Assembly (NCBI GenBank): GCA_016929095.1
Contig: JAFGJM010000015.1
Coordinates: forward strand, 62,001-126,000
DNA from: Anaerolineales bacterium
GTDB lineage: Bacteria; Chloroflexota; Anaerolineae; Anaerolineales; UBA4823
DNA: 64,000 nt
Direction: 5' to 3'
Positions within the stretch are counted from its first letter, which is position 1; every line of letters starts with the position of its first letter. The notes beneath the pieces are model-generated. The model was not told the DNA's origin. It did no database searches and was given only the letters and a program-made list of their open reading frames with translations. Below are positions 27,510-35,534 of this stretch, one piece after another. The translations under genes were made by a program, and so were the position numbers.

Positions 27510-27805
27510 GCAGTTTTCTTTATATGCCAGATGACCTTTCCGAGAATATCATTTTTACCTATGGCGCCAAAATGCCGGCTATCCATGCTGTTTTCATGAA
27601 AACCAATAACAAATAGGGTACCCTCCTGTGTTGAAATCGATGCCACTTTCTTGATCAACTGCCCATGTTCGGGGTGTTCGAACACGACCACGTCCCCGGT
27701 TTTAATTTTAAATAAACAAACAGGGATTTTGGCGATGAGCACAAAATCCCCGTCATTATACACTGGCGACAGGCTATCGCCTGTTACCTTAATGATTTTC
27801 AGCAT
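27506..27805 (-). CDS. sodX: SodX-like nickel superoxide dismutase maturation protease (S26 family)
   Basis: A 99-residue signal-peptidase-like protein with catalytic Ser11 in TGDSLSPVYNDGD and a lysine (K52/K53) in GQLIKKVAS, the S26 dyad. No transmembrane helix is evident, as in NiSOD maturation proteases. The family removes the propeptide of NiSOD so that its His-Cys nickel hook becomes the N-terminus. Position directly after sodN, with a one-base overlap, settles the role. A general signal peptidase would be longer and membrane-bound. Confidence 0.9.
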   Translation of the reverse strand: MLKIIKVTGDSLSPVYNDGDFVLIAKIPVCLFKIKTGDVVVFEHPEHGQLIKKVASISTQEGTLFVIGFHENSMDSRHFGAIGKNDILGKVIWHIKKTA

Positions 27806-28308
27806 TAGAGATTTGGATAAACCAGTTCTAAGGCTGGCGGGTAAGGCGCTTTAGCTCGTTTAATGGCTATGCCCTTGGTGTCCCAGAAAATCTCGGCAAA
27901 TTGATTGATGGCTTCAACAAATTGGAGCGCTGTATCGCGGTCCACTGTTTGTCGGCTTTTTGAACCCAATTGCATGATTTTATGCACCAGCTCTGGTATT
28001 TCCGGATGTTTTTCAACATGGGGTGCTTTAATATAATCTCCCCAGATCACTCGAATTTCGTGCTTGGCTTTTTCGGCATGCTCTTCTTTGACCGCTACAT
28101 ATCGGGACATTGAATTCATAAAATCCGCATCATGCTCCTTGTGGGTATTTTCCAGGTGAGTAATCAAATCGATCATTCTGACGACGGTAAGCGCGTTAAT
28201 TTGAGCTGTGATCGGGTCATAAATACCACAGGGGATGTCGCAGTGTGCTTTGGCTGTATCAAATGCTAAATGTTGGTCGAATTTTTCCAATAACTTGTAA
28301 ATCATCAT
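27805..28308 (-). CDS. sodN: nickel superoxide dismutase precursor
   Basis: A 167-residue NiSOD. The nickel hook HCDIPCGIY starts at residue 22, after a 21-residue propeptide that ends in AKA, the probable cleavage site; His22, Cys23 and Cys27 of the precursor become residues 1, 2 and 6 of the mature enzyme. The rest is the four-helix body (TVVRMIDLITHLE ... EIRVIWGDYIKAPHVEKHPEIPELVHKIMQLGSK). It dismutates superoxide in the cytoplasm. AAAGGAGG at 28312-28319 gives a strong ribosome binding site before ATG 28308. First gene of the long minus-strand run ending at 19575. Confidence 0.96.
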   Translation of the reverse strand: MMIYKLLEKFDQHLAFDTAKAHCDIPCGIYDPITAQINALTVVRMIDLITHLENTHKEHDADFMNSMSRYVAVKEEHAEKAKHEIRVIWGDYIKAPHVEKHPEIPELVHKIMQLGSKSRQTVDRDTALQFVEAINQFAEIFWDTKGIAIKRAKAPYPPALELVYPNL

Positions 28309-28360
28309 CGCCTCCTTTTGAATATTTGGATATATTAGATATAATTTATATGATTATATT

Positions 28361-28370
28361 GATAATTATC
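28361..28370. promoter_or_regulatory. possible metalloregulator operator upstream of sodN
   Basis: A perfect palindrome GATAATTATC lies 53 bases before the sodN start within very AT-rich sequence that also holds a TATAAT for the minus strand (28353-28358). NiSOD genes are often controlled by Ni- or Fe-responsive Fur-family repressors, whose sites share a GATAAT half. The fit to a full Fur box is poor, so this is only a candidate. Confidence 0.25.
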
Positions 28371-28432
28371 TTAGTTTTTTTCCATCGATTTGTCAAGTCT
28401 CAACCATTAATATTAATAAAACTCCAACATTA

Positions 28433-28813
28433 CTACCGGCTGCGTCTCACTTTACGCCTGATGGGAGGTGCATCCAGGGGTGATCCTTTAGGCCCCACGA
28501 CACGATAAACAAGGGCATAGATCGCCATTAATAAAGCAAAGCCGACTATAGCCAGCACCAAAGTCACAATCAAATTTGCTCCAAAATAAGGTACCCGCCC
28601 GATAAAGGGGATATCGATGGTCATGGCAAATTCTTTTGGAATAGGAATATACCTGGATTTTATATCCCAACGCACCAGAAGGTAAGCGCCGGCATATGAC
28701 ATGACTGGAATAATAAGCATCAATATGCACCCTATTCCCCGCCAAATTGGGTGAACACGCCAGGGGCGGGGTTTTTCTGCAGCACGTCGGCTATATGTAG
28801 AATACTTAGTCAT
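28433..28813 (-). CDS. small membrane protein of unknown function
   Basis: A 126-residue protein with two hydrophobic helices (about 27-47 and 82-104) and a basic C-terminal tail (RRKVRRSR). Between the helices is a loop with IPIPKEFAMTIDIPFIGRVPYFG. I do not recognise a family. It overlaps the end of the molybdenum-hydroxylase subunit gene by eight bases, so both are co-translated. A TonB- or transport-linked role is not suggested by sequence. Confidence 0.7.
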   Translation of the reverse strand: MTKYSTYSRRAAEKPRPWRVHPIWRGIGCILMLIIPVMSYAGAYLLVRWDIKSRYIPIPKEFAMTIDIPFIGRVPYFGANLIVTLVLAIVGFALLMAIYALVYRVVGPKGSPLDAPPIRRKVRRSR

Positions 28814-30260
28814 GTACTTCCTCCCATTGCGCTGCCTTTTCTATGGCGGATACAATTGAATAATATCCGGTGCAGCGGCATAAATTTCCGGTTATGGCTT
28901 GCTTTATTTCATCCCGTGAAGGACTTGGGCGTTCTTCCAACAACTTCACGGCAGACATAATAAATCCGGGTGTGCAATAGCCGCATTGCACGGCGCCTTC
29001 TTCAATAAAAGCTTGCTGCACCGGATGCAAGTCGTCCTCACTGGCAATGCCTTCAATCGTGACTATCTCTGCTCCGTGGGCGCGTGGGGCAGGCACCAGG
29101 CAACTCATTACTGCCATTCCGTCCATAAAAATCGTACAGGCGCCGCATTCCCCTTCAGCGCAGCCTTCTTTCACGCCTATCAAACCGGCTTCTTCGCGGA
29201 TCAAACGTAATAACGTTTTTCCTGAACCCTGTATAAATTTGTATTCCTTCCCGTTGATGCGGGTATTTATCATTGCGTTATCGTAAGTGTGTTGGCTGGT
29301 TTGATCCAAAAATGGGGTTATACAGTTGTCATTTTTTCCACTCAGCAATACCGGGTTAGGCGGAAGGGCAGCACGCTCCTCTTCTTTTTTCAGAGCAAAT
29401 AATCCCCGCGAAGTACATACCCGCACCATCTCAGCTCGATAATCTGCCGGGCTGCGCAAATCATTAATGGGTTTTGCAGATTGCATGGCAAGTTCTGCTG
29501 CCTGAGCAACCGTTGCCTCATTCAATATTTTCCCTTCCAGCAAAATTTCAGCCTCTCTGGCATGGATAATGGTCGGCGCAACTGCCCCCAGCGTGATCAC
29601 CGCCTGAGTGATCGGCGCATCAACCATTTCTTGTTCTGCATCCGCATCGAAGGTCAGCAGCATGGCAACATTCACCAGGGATATCGCCTGCGCCTGGCGT
29701 AAACCCAGCTTGATAAAAGTACCACGCTGATTCACCTGCAGGGCAGGGAAAGCGATATCCACCAACATCTCATCCGCGCGCATCACCGTTTGACGGACGC
29801 CGGTATAAAAATCTTCCAGGGGAATGCTTCGCTCACCCTGGGTGGAGGCCAGCGTTATCCGGGCGCCCAGGGCGATCAAAGGAGAAATGGTATCGTTTGC
29901 TGGGGAAGCGGTAATCAGGTTGCCCGCCACCGTGCCGCGATTACGGATTTGCGGCGCTCCTACCTGCCAGGCGGCTAATGCCAGAGGGAAACCACGCTCC
30001 ACTATTAATTTTGAAGAGGCGCAATGGTTATGCGTTACCATAGCGCCGAGATGTATCACCTCATCTTCATCCAATGTGATGCAATTAAGACCCGGCACGC
30101 GGGAGATGTCGATTAGCGTATCAATGCCGGTGCGAATACCGCGTTCCATTTCCAATATCAAATCGGTTGCGCCGGCCACAATGCGCGCCCGTTCGCCCCG
30201 TTCTGCCAGGATATCTAACGCCTCATTGATTGTCGTCACATTGAAATATTCTTGCCACAT
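28806..30260 (-). CDS. molybdenum hydroxylase subunit: FAD domain fused to 2Fe-2S domain
   Basis: A 484-residue fusion of a CoxM/XdhB-type FAD subunit and a CoxS/XdhC-type iron-sulfur subunit. FAD part (1 to about 290): IVAGATDLILEM, QIRNRGTVAGNLITASPAND, and a CO-dehydrogenase flavoprotein C-terminal domain. After a linker, residues 330-484 hold a plant-type 2Fe-2S cluster (GCAEGECGACTIFMDG ... C) and a second cluster (CGYCTPGF ... CRCTGYY). It moves electrons from a molybdopterin partner to FAD. No molybdopterin subunit is adjacent; the polypeptide at 44781-47684 could be that partner but already has its own 2Fe-2S domain. Substrate unknown. Confidence 0.9.
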   Translation of the reverse strand: MWQEYFNVTTINEALDILAERGERARIVAGATDLILEMERGIRTGIDTLIDISRVPGLNCITLDEDEVIHLGAMVTHNHCASSKLIVERGFPLALAAWQVGAPQIRNRGTVAGNLITASPANDTISPLIALGARITLASTQGERSIPLEDFYTGVRQTVMRADEMLVDIAFPALQVNQRGTFIKLGLRQAQAISLVNVAMLLTFDADAEQEMVDAPITQAVITLGAVAPTIIHAREAEILLEGKILNEATVAQAAELAMQSAKPINDLRSPADYRAEMVRVCTSRGLFALKKEEERAALPPNPVLLSGKNDNCITPFLDQTSQHTYDNAMINTRINGKEYKFIQGSGKTLLRLIREEAGLIGVKEGCAEGECGACTIFMDGMAVMSCLVPAPRAHGAEIVTIEGIASEDDLHPVQQAFIEEGAVQCGYCTPGFIMSAVKLLEERPSPSRDEIKQAITGNLCRCTGYYSIVSAIEKAAQWEEVHD

Positions 30261-30268
30261 ATTTACTC

Positions 30269-30535
30269 CTAAAGTGTTTCATCCAGTAATTCCGGATGCA
30301 ATTTTAACCAATTTTTTATTTCATACGTAATTTCATTGAAATCTTGTAAGTCTGATTTACATATTTCCAATAATTCAAATCCATTTATCTCATGATATAC
30401 ATGAACCAGCCGGTTTCGATAACCAGCCATCAACCGGTATTTATTTGCCAACTATTGACGAATTTCACCAATCATACGATCAATCCAATCAAGACGCTCA
30501 AGAACGATTTGTTTTGAGATTAATCCAGGAGTCAT
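30269..30535 (-). pseudogene. hepT: HepT toxin gene with internal deletion and in-frame stop
   Basis: From ATG 30535 the frame encodes 27 residues matching the HepT N-terminus (MTPGLISKQIVLERLDWID), then a TAG at 30454-30452, and then, still in frame, 60 residues matching the HepT C-terminus with the RNase motif R-x5-H-x-Y in YRNRLVHVYHEI. About 60-70 residues of the middle of a usual 140-residue HepT are missing. The ATG overlaps the mntA stop (ATGA), the normal arrangement. The pair is thus a decayed toxin-antitoxin module with the toxin broken; a shortened C-terminal product from TTG 30451 is possible but unlikely to be active. Confidence 0.8.
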
Positions 30536-30957
30536 GACCGTTTATCCATAATTAGAGCAAGTCTTTCTTTTTCAAGAGGGATGAAGTCGCCGGCACGGCG
30601 GAGAATATATAGATCATATTCATCTGCCAGATACTCATTACTGGCATACAACCGCTCACCACAGATAATATTCGCTGCCAAAAATGGGGCTGCCTCAGGT
30701 AACAAGATCAGATCAACACGCGAAACACCCAATAGATCTTCTAAAGCTTGAGCCAATTTCACTTTTTGCCGCACAGAAAACTTAACAGCCTTCGAAGGTT
30801 TTATCCCAATATCTACATCAGAGGTGCTTGTCTGGAGGGGGGGATGGTTGTTTTCCAGCATGGCTTTCACCTCTTTGGCGCGGCTGCCAAATACATACAA
30901 GATATCAATCCCGTATTGCTGGCATAATGCAACCAAGGAATCGTATACCATCACCAT
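30532..30957 (-). CDS. mntA: MntA-type nucleotidyltransferase antitoxin
   Basis: A 141-residue minimal nucleotidyltransferase. Seen: VFGSRAKEV, then the catalytic pair in SDVDIGI, and VSRVDLILL with the third carboxylate. The spacing between the GS and DxD elements is longer (about 21 residues) than in the shortest MntA proteins. Characterised MntA enzymes AMPylate tyrosines near the HepT active site and silence the toxin. Here the toxin gene that overlaps its stop is broken, so the antitoxin survives without a working partner. No plasmid or phage genes are nearby. Confidence 0.85.
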   Translation of the reverse strand: MVMVYDSLVALCQQYGIDILYVFGSRAKEVKAMLENNHPPLQTSTSDVDIGIKPSKAVKFSVRQKVKLAQALEDLLGVSRVDLILLPEAAPFLAANIICGERLYASNEYLADEYDLYILRRAGDFIPLEKERLALIMDKRS

Positions 30958-31197
30958 AAACCTCTCAAAATTACATAATCATCCAATTTACCGCATAAAC
31001 GATGCTTCATTTCGTTGCCGCTTATCGTACCAGCATTTTGCTCCTGCGTATATACGACCATTTTACTACCCATATGCCTGGATACTAAGCCAATACCATG
31101 CTTGTCGATATTGGGTCGCAGGCAAATGCGCGTTAACATTGAGCTCCACCGTCGTGGATTGAATCGATCCGTCCGTGGTTTTAGATCAATATCACAC

Positions 31198-32541
31198 TCA
31201 ACTTTCCAATAGACCGAGTACCACGGGCAGAAGCTGTTTTTTGCGAGATACAACGCCTTCCGCCAGCCGGCTGCCATCCGGTAATAGAGAGTAAGGCAGA
31301 TCGTGTAGTTCGGGCGGTTCATTGGTCAATAAAAATCGGCTGGAACCGCTCACCACATCGGTGACCATAAGCATGGAAAAATCTAAACCATTGCGATCAC
31401 GCAAATCTTGCAATGCGTCAAAAAGATCCTGGCGATGCTCGTCTAATTGTAATAAATCGGTCACTTCAACCTGGGAGATAGCAAAACGATATCCCCCGGC
31501 TTCATAATGCTTTAAATCACTGCTGACCACTTCTTGCGCCTCACGCGCCGCCAACCCCGATCCGGCGCGCAGCACTTGTTCACCAAAAGACCGTACGGTT
31601 AATTCCTCCAATGGGGAGCCTTTCACCGATGCCCACCGCCCCAATCGTTCAGCCGCGGTGCGATCCCGATCAGTCGTGGTGGGTGATGTGAGGATCAACG
31701 TATCCGAAAGACAGCCCGCCAGGAGTAATCCAGCCATGGCTGGCGGCGCGCTCAAACCAGCCTCTTCAATACGTTCTGAAACTAAGGTGCTGGTGCTGCC
31801 CACAATATCCACGGTGAACCGGATGGGGATATGGGTGGAAGCATTCCCCAACCGGTGATGGTCAAGTATCTCCAACAATTCGGCTTCTTCCAGGGCGCCC
31901 AAAGCCTGACCGGGTTCGTTATGATCGACTAATATGAGTTTTAGCCGGGGTGGATTTAATGCATCACGTTGGCGGCATACACCCACATAATACCCCTTGT
32001 CATCCACCACCAGGAAATCATCGCCTTCACTGCGCAAAATACGCGTCAGACAATCGCGAATACGCTCTCCGGCGTGAAATCGGGGAACATTGCTGTCACA
32101 GGCATCCCGGCAGGGTGTCTCCAGGATCTCTGCCAGCTTCATTTCCTGGCGGCGGGGATGGTTGCCAACCACATGACTGAGATAACCGAACAAGCTGGTA
32201 CCGGTCACTAACCCAAAGGGCTTTCCATCCTCATTAACAATTGGCGCCACGCCCCAGGTGCGGTTGGCGATCGCCCAGGCATCGCGCAAGGGTCGGTCTG
32301 GTAAAGCGGAATCCAACCGGCGCATTACTGCTTCGAAGCGCGGTGAGGCATCATTTAACAAAGGCGGGCTATCTAGACCCAGCGTTTTCAACACCCAGGT
32401 CGTTTGGGGGTTAATTGAGCCGGCTCTGGCTGCCTGGACATCTGCGCCATCCCGTTCTTGCAGCAACCACGCATACCCCATCGCAGCGGCAATCGAATCT
32501 GTATCCGGATTTACGTGTCCAATTACGTAGGTTTTGTTCAT
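31198..32541 (-). CDS. CBS-domain family II inorganic pyrophosphatase
   Basis: A 447-residue DHH-family pyrophosphatase that hydrolyses PPi with Mn2+ or Co2+. N-terminal DHH core: GHVNPDTDSIAAA, VDHNEP, LDHHRLGN with metal-binding His/Asp. Inserted between the two DHH segments (about 70-195) is a pair of CBS domains (RTWGVAPIVNEDGKPFGLVTG ... DFLVVDDKGYYVGV), which in studied members bind adenine nucleotides and regulate activity. The C-terminal DHHA2 domain is present. A DRTGG domain is not visible. It stands alone between mntA and the methyltransferase; gap 30958-31197 holds no gene. Confidence 0.92.
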   Translation of the reverse strand: MNKTYVIGHVNPDTDSIAAAMGYAWLLQERDGADVQAARAGSINPQTTWVLKTLGLDSPPLLNDASPRFEAVMRRLDSALPDRPLRDAWAIANRTWGVAPIVNEDGKPFGLVTGTSLFGYLSHVVGNHPRRQEMKLAEILETPCRDACDSNVPRFHAGERIRDCLTRILRSEGDDFLVVDDKGYYVGVCRQRDALNPPRLKLILVDHNEPGQALGALEEAELLEILDHHRLGNASTHIPIRFTVDIVGSTSTLVSERIEEAGLSAPPAMAGLLLAGCLSDTLILTSPTTTDRDRTAAERLGRWASVKGSPLEELTVRSFGEQVLRAGSGLAAREAQEVVSSDLKHYEAGGYRFAISQVEVTDLLQLDEHRQDLFDALQDLRDRNGLDFSMLMVTDVVSGSSRFLLTNEPPELHDLPYSLLPDGSRLAEGVVSRKKQLLPVVLGLLES

Positions 32542-32722
32542 GCAAGTGTTTTATATCAAGCCTAATTTTTCATAATTATCGGTAAACAGCTTATTCCGAT
32601 CGCTGTTTTACACTTTATCGATATTTCTTTCTCCAAAATCCTGCAACCTATTCTTGAAACTCGGGTTCGGAATGTCATATAGCTTGAATATTTTTAGTTA
32701 TCATAACATGATGAATAAATGA

Positions 32723-33817
32723 TTAGATTTCTTTTTCCAGTCTTATTTTATTCCGTAAATTATCGATCACAATTCTTTTGCCGGACTCTTCATCCAAATA
32801 ATACCAGCATTTCCAGCCATTGCTGGGCGCATTATGAAGTTTACTCGCCACTTGATGAATTGAGCCCTCGAGGCTATCACATCGGATATGGCTGTTTGCT
32901 AATATGACCGCCTGAGGAGTATCCTTTCCTTCAAAATACAAGGCTTGACCCGGGCTCAACAGATTACATTCCAATAAACGTCCGAATGGGATGCGCTTTA
33001 ATGTCGAAGCCCTTTGTTGGGAGGCAAAGGTTGTTACAGAAAACGCCGTATCAGCAATCGACGCAATTCTATCCTTAGCTATTTGAATATAATCCGGGTT
33101 GCTTTCGATACCTATCCAACGACGGTGCAGTCGTTTTGCGGCTACACCAGTCGTCCCGCTGCCGAAGAATGGATCCAGTACCACATCCCCCGGATTGGTG
33201 CTGGCTGTAATCACGCGGTATAACAAGGCTTCTGGTTTTTGGGTAGGGTGGGCTTTTTTGCCATCGATCTTGATTCTTTCCTGGCCGGTACACAGCGGCA
33301 GAAGCCAATCGCTGCGCATCTGCAGATCGTCATTCAGGGCTTTCATTGAATGATGATTAAAAGTGTAGCGTGCGCCTTTCTTTTTTTGTGCCCAGATCAA
33401 GGTTTCATGGGCATTGGTAAAGCGTACACCGCGAAAATTGGGCATGGGGTTGGTTTTTATCCACACGATATCATTAAGTATCCAAAAACCCAGATCCTGG
33501 ATCAAGGCTCCCACACGATAGATATTATGATATGTGCCAATTACCCACAGTGTCCCGGTATCTTTCAGCACTCTGCGGCACGCGGAAAGCCATTGACGGG
33601 TGAAATCATCGTATTCGGTAAAACTATCAAACTGATCCCAGTCATTATCCACCCCATCGACTTTTGTCCGGTTTGGTCGCCATAGCTCCTGGCGCAATTG
33701 CAGGTTATAGGGCGGATCGGCAAACACCATATCCACCGAAGCCGCAGGGAAAGTATCCAGCACTTCGATGCAATTTCCCTGGATTATCCGATCCAATTTC
33801 AATATGGTTTTACTCAT
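32723..33817 (-). CDS. CcrM-like orphan adenine-N6 DNA methyltransferase (predicted GANTC)
   Basis: A 364-residue beta-class methyltransferase very close in layout to alphaproteobacterial CcrM. Motif IV is ADPPYNLQL, then the CcrM-type target region (KVDGVDNDWDQFDSF), LWVIGTYHNIYRVG, DLGFWILNDIVWIKTNPMPNF, motif AHETLIWA, HPTQKPE, and AdoMet motif DPFFGSGTTGVAA. After residue 260 comes the extra C-terminal (RAMA-type) domain ending with NGWKCWYYLD, also a CcrM trait. No restriction gene is adjacent, so it is probably an orphan that marks GANTC sites. It overlaps the thioesterase gene by eight bases. CcrM is known for cell-cycle control; its role here is unknown. Confidence 0.92.
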   Translation of the reverse strand: MSKTILKLDRIIQGNCIEVLDTFPAASVDMVFADPPYNLQLRQELWRPNRTKVDGVDNDWDQFDSFTEYDDFTRQWLSACRRVLKDTGTLWVIGTYHNIYRVGALIQDLGFWILNDIVWIKTNPMPNFRGVRFTNAHETLIWAQKKKGARYTFNHHSMKALNDDLQMRSDWLLPLCTGQERIKIDGKKAHPTQKPEALLYRVITASTNPGDVVLDPFFGSGTTGVAAKRLHRRWIGIESNPDYIQIAKDRIASIADTAFSVTTFASQQRASTLKRIPFGRLLECNLLSPGQALYFEGKDTPQAVILANSHIRCDSLEGSIHQVASKLHNAPSNGWKCWYYLDEESGKRIVIDNLRNKIRLEKEI

Positions 33818-34334
33818 GGTGATTTGAATATTTCACGGAGCTATTGCTCAACTCCATGGCAATTTCCTCATCAGTGTATACCTTCCAACCTAATGCCTCC
33901 ATATCCACGCCTTCGATCATCTCGGCGGGAATATCCACCAGCAGCGATTCACACTCAGCCAGGAGAGTACCATCCATATCGTAGATACCGCCGGTGACGG
34001 TCGCCACGCGTTTCTTGGATTTACCCATCTTCCCGACAGCATGTAAAGGACACCCAACAGGGATGTTTTTGTGAAAACGCACTTCCATCTTGGCGGTAAA
34101 CATAAAGCGAGGGTCATCCGGATCTCCCATGACAGAACGCCCGGAAACTTCATCTAAAATTGCCGAGACGACACCGCCATGAACAATTCCGGGATACCCC
34201 TCAAAATTTTCCGGAACAATGAAATCGCAGGTTACTTCGCCGGGTACATCCTCGATAAACTTTAGGTGCAATCCACACGGATTGGCAATACCACATACAA
34301 AACAATTTTTTGAACTGGGTTGAGTATTTTTCAT
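33810..34334 (-). CDS. PaaI-family hotdog thioesterase
   Basis: A 174-residue single hotdog-fold protein: an N-terminal NCFVCGIANPCGLHL with a Cys pair and GL motif, the central helix YPGIVHGGVVSAILDEVSGR (HGG with a catalytic-site Asp/Glu), and beta strands ending VECESLLVDIP-like. Members hydrolyse acyl-CoA or aryl-CoA thioesters. The His-Gly-Gly is intact, so it is likely active; the acyl substrate is not inferable. The C-terminal 30 residues are longer than the minimal domain. Start by ATG 34334. Confidence 0.85.
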   Translation of the reverse strand: MKNTQPSSKNCFVCGIANPCGLHLKFIEDVPGEVTCDFIVPENFEGYPGIVHGGVVSAILDEVSGRSVMGDPDDPRFMFTAKMEVRFHKNIPVGCPLHAVGKMGKSKKRVATVTGGIYDMDGTLLAECESLLVDIPAEMIEGVDMEALGWKVYTDEEIAMELSNSSVKYSNHHE

Positions 34335-34675
34335 TTTTGATATTTTATTCCGCTATGAATGTTATTTACAGTGCGATCGATACTCATTTTGCGATAAACC
34401 TATTATACCCAGAGTTGAAAAACGAGGCTATTTTCACCCAATACGAAAACAACCGGGTTCGTCCATGATATTTGCCCTATCAAAAATAACCACGATCGTT
34501 AAAGTGTATATCCCGAAAAAGAGCGGTTAATGGATGGTCAAGCAACCGCGCTTTTACTTTCCAGGATTGACAACCTTGTATTCTAAGATTATTCTTATAG
34601 CAACACATAATTGGGTGAGGTATAATTAAGATTATGTTGATAAATAATATCTTATATAGATTTCGGAGAAATTTC
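34335..34675. other. gene-free divergent region carrying the selenoperoxiredoxin promoter
   Basis: No coding frame is credible in these 341 bases. Promoter signals for the plus-strand gene lie in the second half (see next entry), plus an additional TATAAT at 34621-34626 and a TCGGAG ribosome binding site at 34662-34667. Nothing else recognised. Confidence 0.6.
34567..34595 (+). promoter_or_regulatory. sigma-70-type promoter of the peroxiredoxin gene
   Basis: A perfect -35 (TTGACA, 34567-34572), 17-base spacer and TATTCT (34590-34595) predict a start near 34602 and a leader of about 74 bases. The second TATAAT (34621-34626) may be an alternative -10. Confidence 0.5.
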
Positions 34676-35431
34676 ATGCTGCCAAAAGTTGGGCAATTCG
34701 CCCCGGTCTTTACTCTCAAAGATCACCTGGAGCGAACCATTAATCTTGACGATTACCGGGGTAAACGCAACGTGGTATTGGCGTTCTTTCCCCTGGCATG
34801 GACGCCAGTCTGAACGGCGCAGATCCCATCCTACGAAGTCTTGTTAGACCAGTTCGATGGGGTCCAGACCCAGGTTCTGGGTCTAAGCGTCGATAGCATC
34901 CCCTGCCTCAAAGCGTGGGCTGACAGCCTGGGTGGCATCACCTATCCACTGCTCAGCGATTTTTACCCCCACGGGGAAATTTCTCAGGCGTACGGTGTGC
35001 TTCGTCCGGAGGGCTATAGTGAGCGCGCCATCTTTGTCATCGATAAAGCGGGTGTCATTCGCTATGTGGATGTTCACGATATCGATGAACAACCCAATAA
35101 TGATGTATTGTTTGAGGTTCTTGATAACCTGGAACCGCAATTAGCCAGGGCGCGCAAAAACCTGGAAGCCGATTCTACCGTTGAACCGGTGGGCGATATC
35201 GTCATGTATTGCACCCAATGGTGTCCCAATTGCCGCCGCGCCAGGGCGTTTTTCGCCGACCAGGGCATCAAATACACCGAAATCGACATCACCCGTGACC
35301 GTAAAGCCGCTGCCAGGGTGCGCGGATGGGCTAGCGGCAACGAAACCACGCCCACCTTCGATATCCGGGGAGAAATCCTTATAGATTACGATCAGATCAA
35401 ATTGGAGAAATTATTGGGTATAAGGAAATAA
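34676..35431 (+). CDS. peroxiredoxin-glutaredoxin fusion, probable selenoprotein (Sec at residue 46)
   Basis: ATG 34676 follows CGGAG by eight bases. The frame gives a peroxiredoxin: PKVGQFAPVFTLKD, LDDYRGKRNVVLAFFPLAWTPV, then TGA (34811-34813), then TAQIPSYEVLLDQF and the rest. In peroxiredoxins this is T-P-V-C-T, so TGA replaces the peroxidatic cysteine codon exactly, and the sequence on both sides is fully conserved and in frame. Read as selenocysteine the product is 251 residues. Residues 56-150 complete the peroxiredoxin fold (possible resolving C77); residues 168-251 are a glutaredoxin domain with CPNC (183-186). The glutaredoxin probably recycles the selenenic acid. A stem-loop 28 bases after TGA fits a bacterial SECIS. 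If not Sec, it is a pseudogene. SelA/B/C/D lie outside the window. Confidence 0.85.
34823..34863 (+). promoter_or_regulatory. candidate bacterial SECIS stem-loop
   Basis: ATCCCATC (34823-34830) pairs with GATGGGGT (34856-34863) with one G-U; inside, GTCT/AGAC close a TGTT tetraloop (34842-34845), with GAA/TTC pairing and a CAG bulge between. The apical loop begins 28 bases after the TGA, within the 16-37 base range described for bacterial SECIS elements, and has a G among its first two bases as they do. Confidence 0.6.
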
Positions 35432-35471
35432 TTCCACGCCCATCATAAAAATGACGCCAGATATTCGTTAT

Positions 35472-35519
35472 CAGGTATAAGAGACAGGATGCGACAATTA
35501 CCCGATGGTCTGATACCTG
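35472..35519 (+). terminator. weak terminator-like hairpin between convergent genes
   Basis: CAGGTATAAGA (35472-35482) and TCTGATACCTG (35509-35519) pair at 10 of 11 positions around a 26-base loop, followed by TTCTTTTGTTGATTTT. The loop is long for an intrinsic terminator, but the site lies between two converging genes. Confidence 0.3.
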
Positions 35520-35534
35520 GTTCTTTTGTTGATT

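Noticed and set aside
28361-28370. full Fur/Nur box before sodN
   Set aside because: Only the 10-base palindrome core is present; flanks do not match a 7-1-7 site, so it is listed as a low-confidence candidate only.
30951-31322. 123-codon open frame on the minus strand before mntA
   Set aside because: It overlaps the end of the pyrophosphatase gene, has no ribosome site and an amino-acid mix (many Cys, Trp, Arg) typical of a chance frame.
34621-34640. PerR-like TATAAT ... ATTATG arrangement before the selenoperoxiredoxin
   Set aside because: The half-sites are four bases apart rather than one, so it does not fit the 7-1-7 PerR box; TATAAT is better read as a -10 element.
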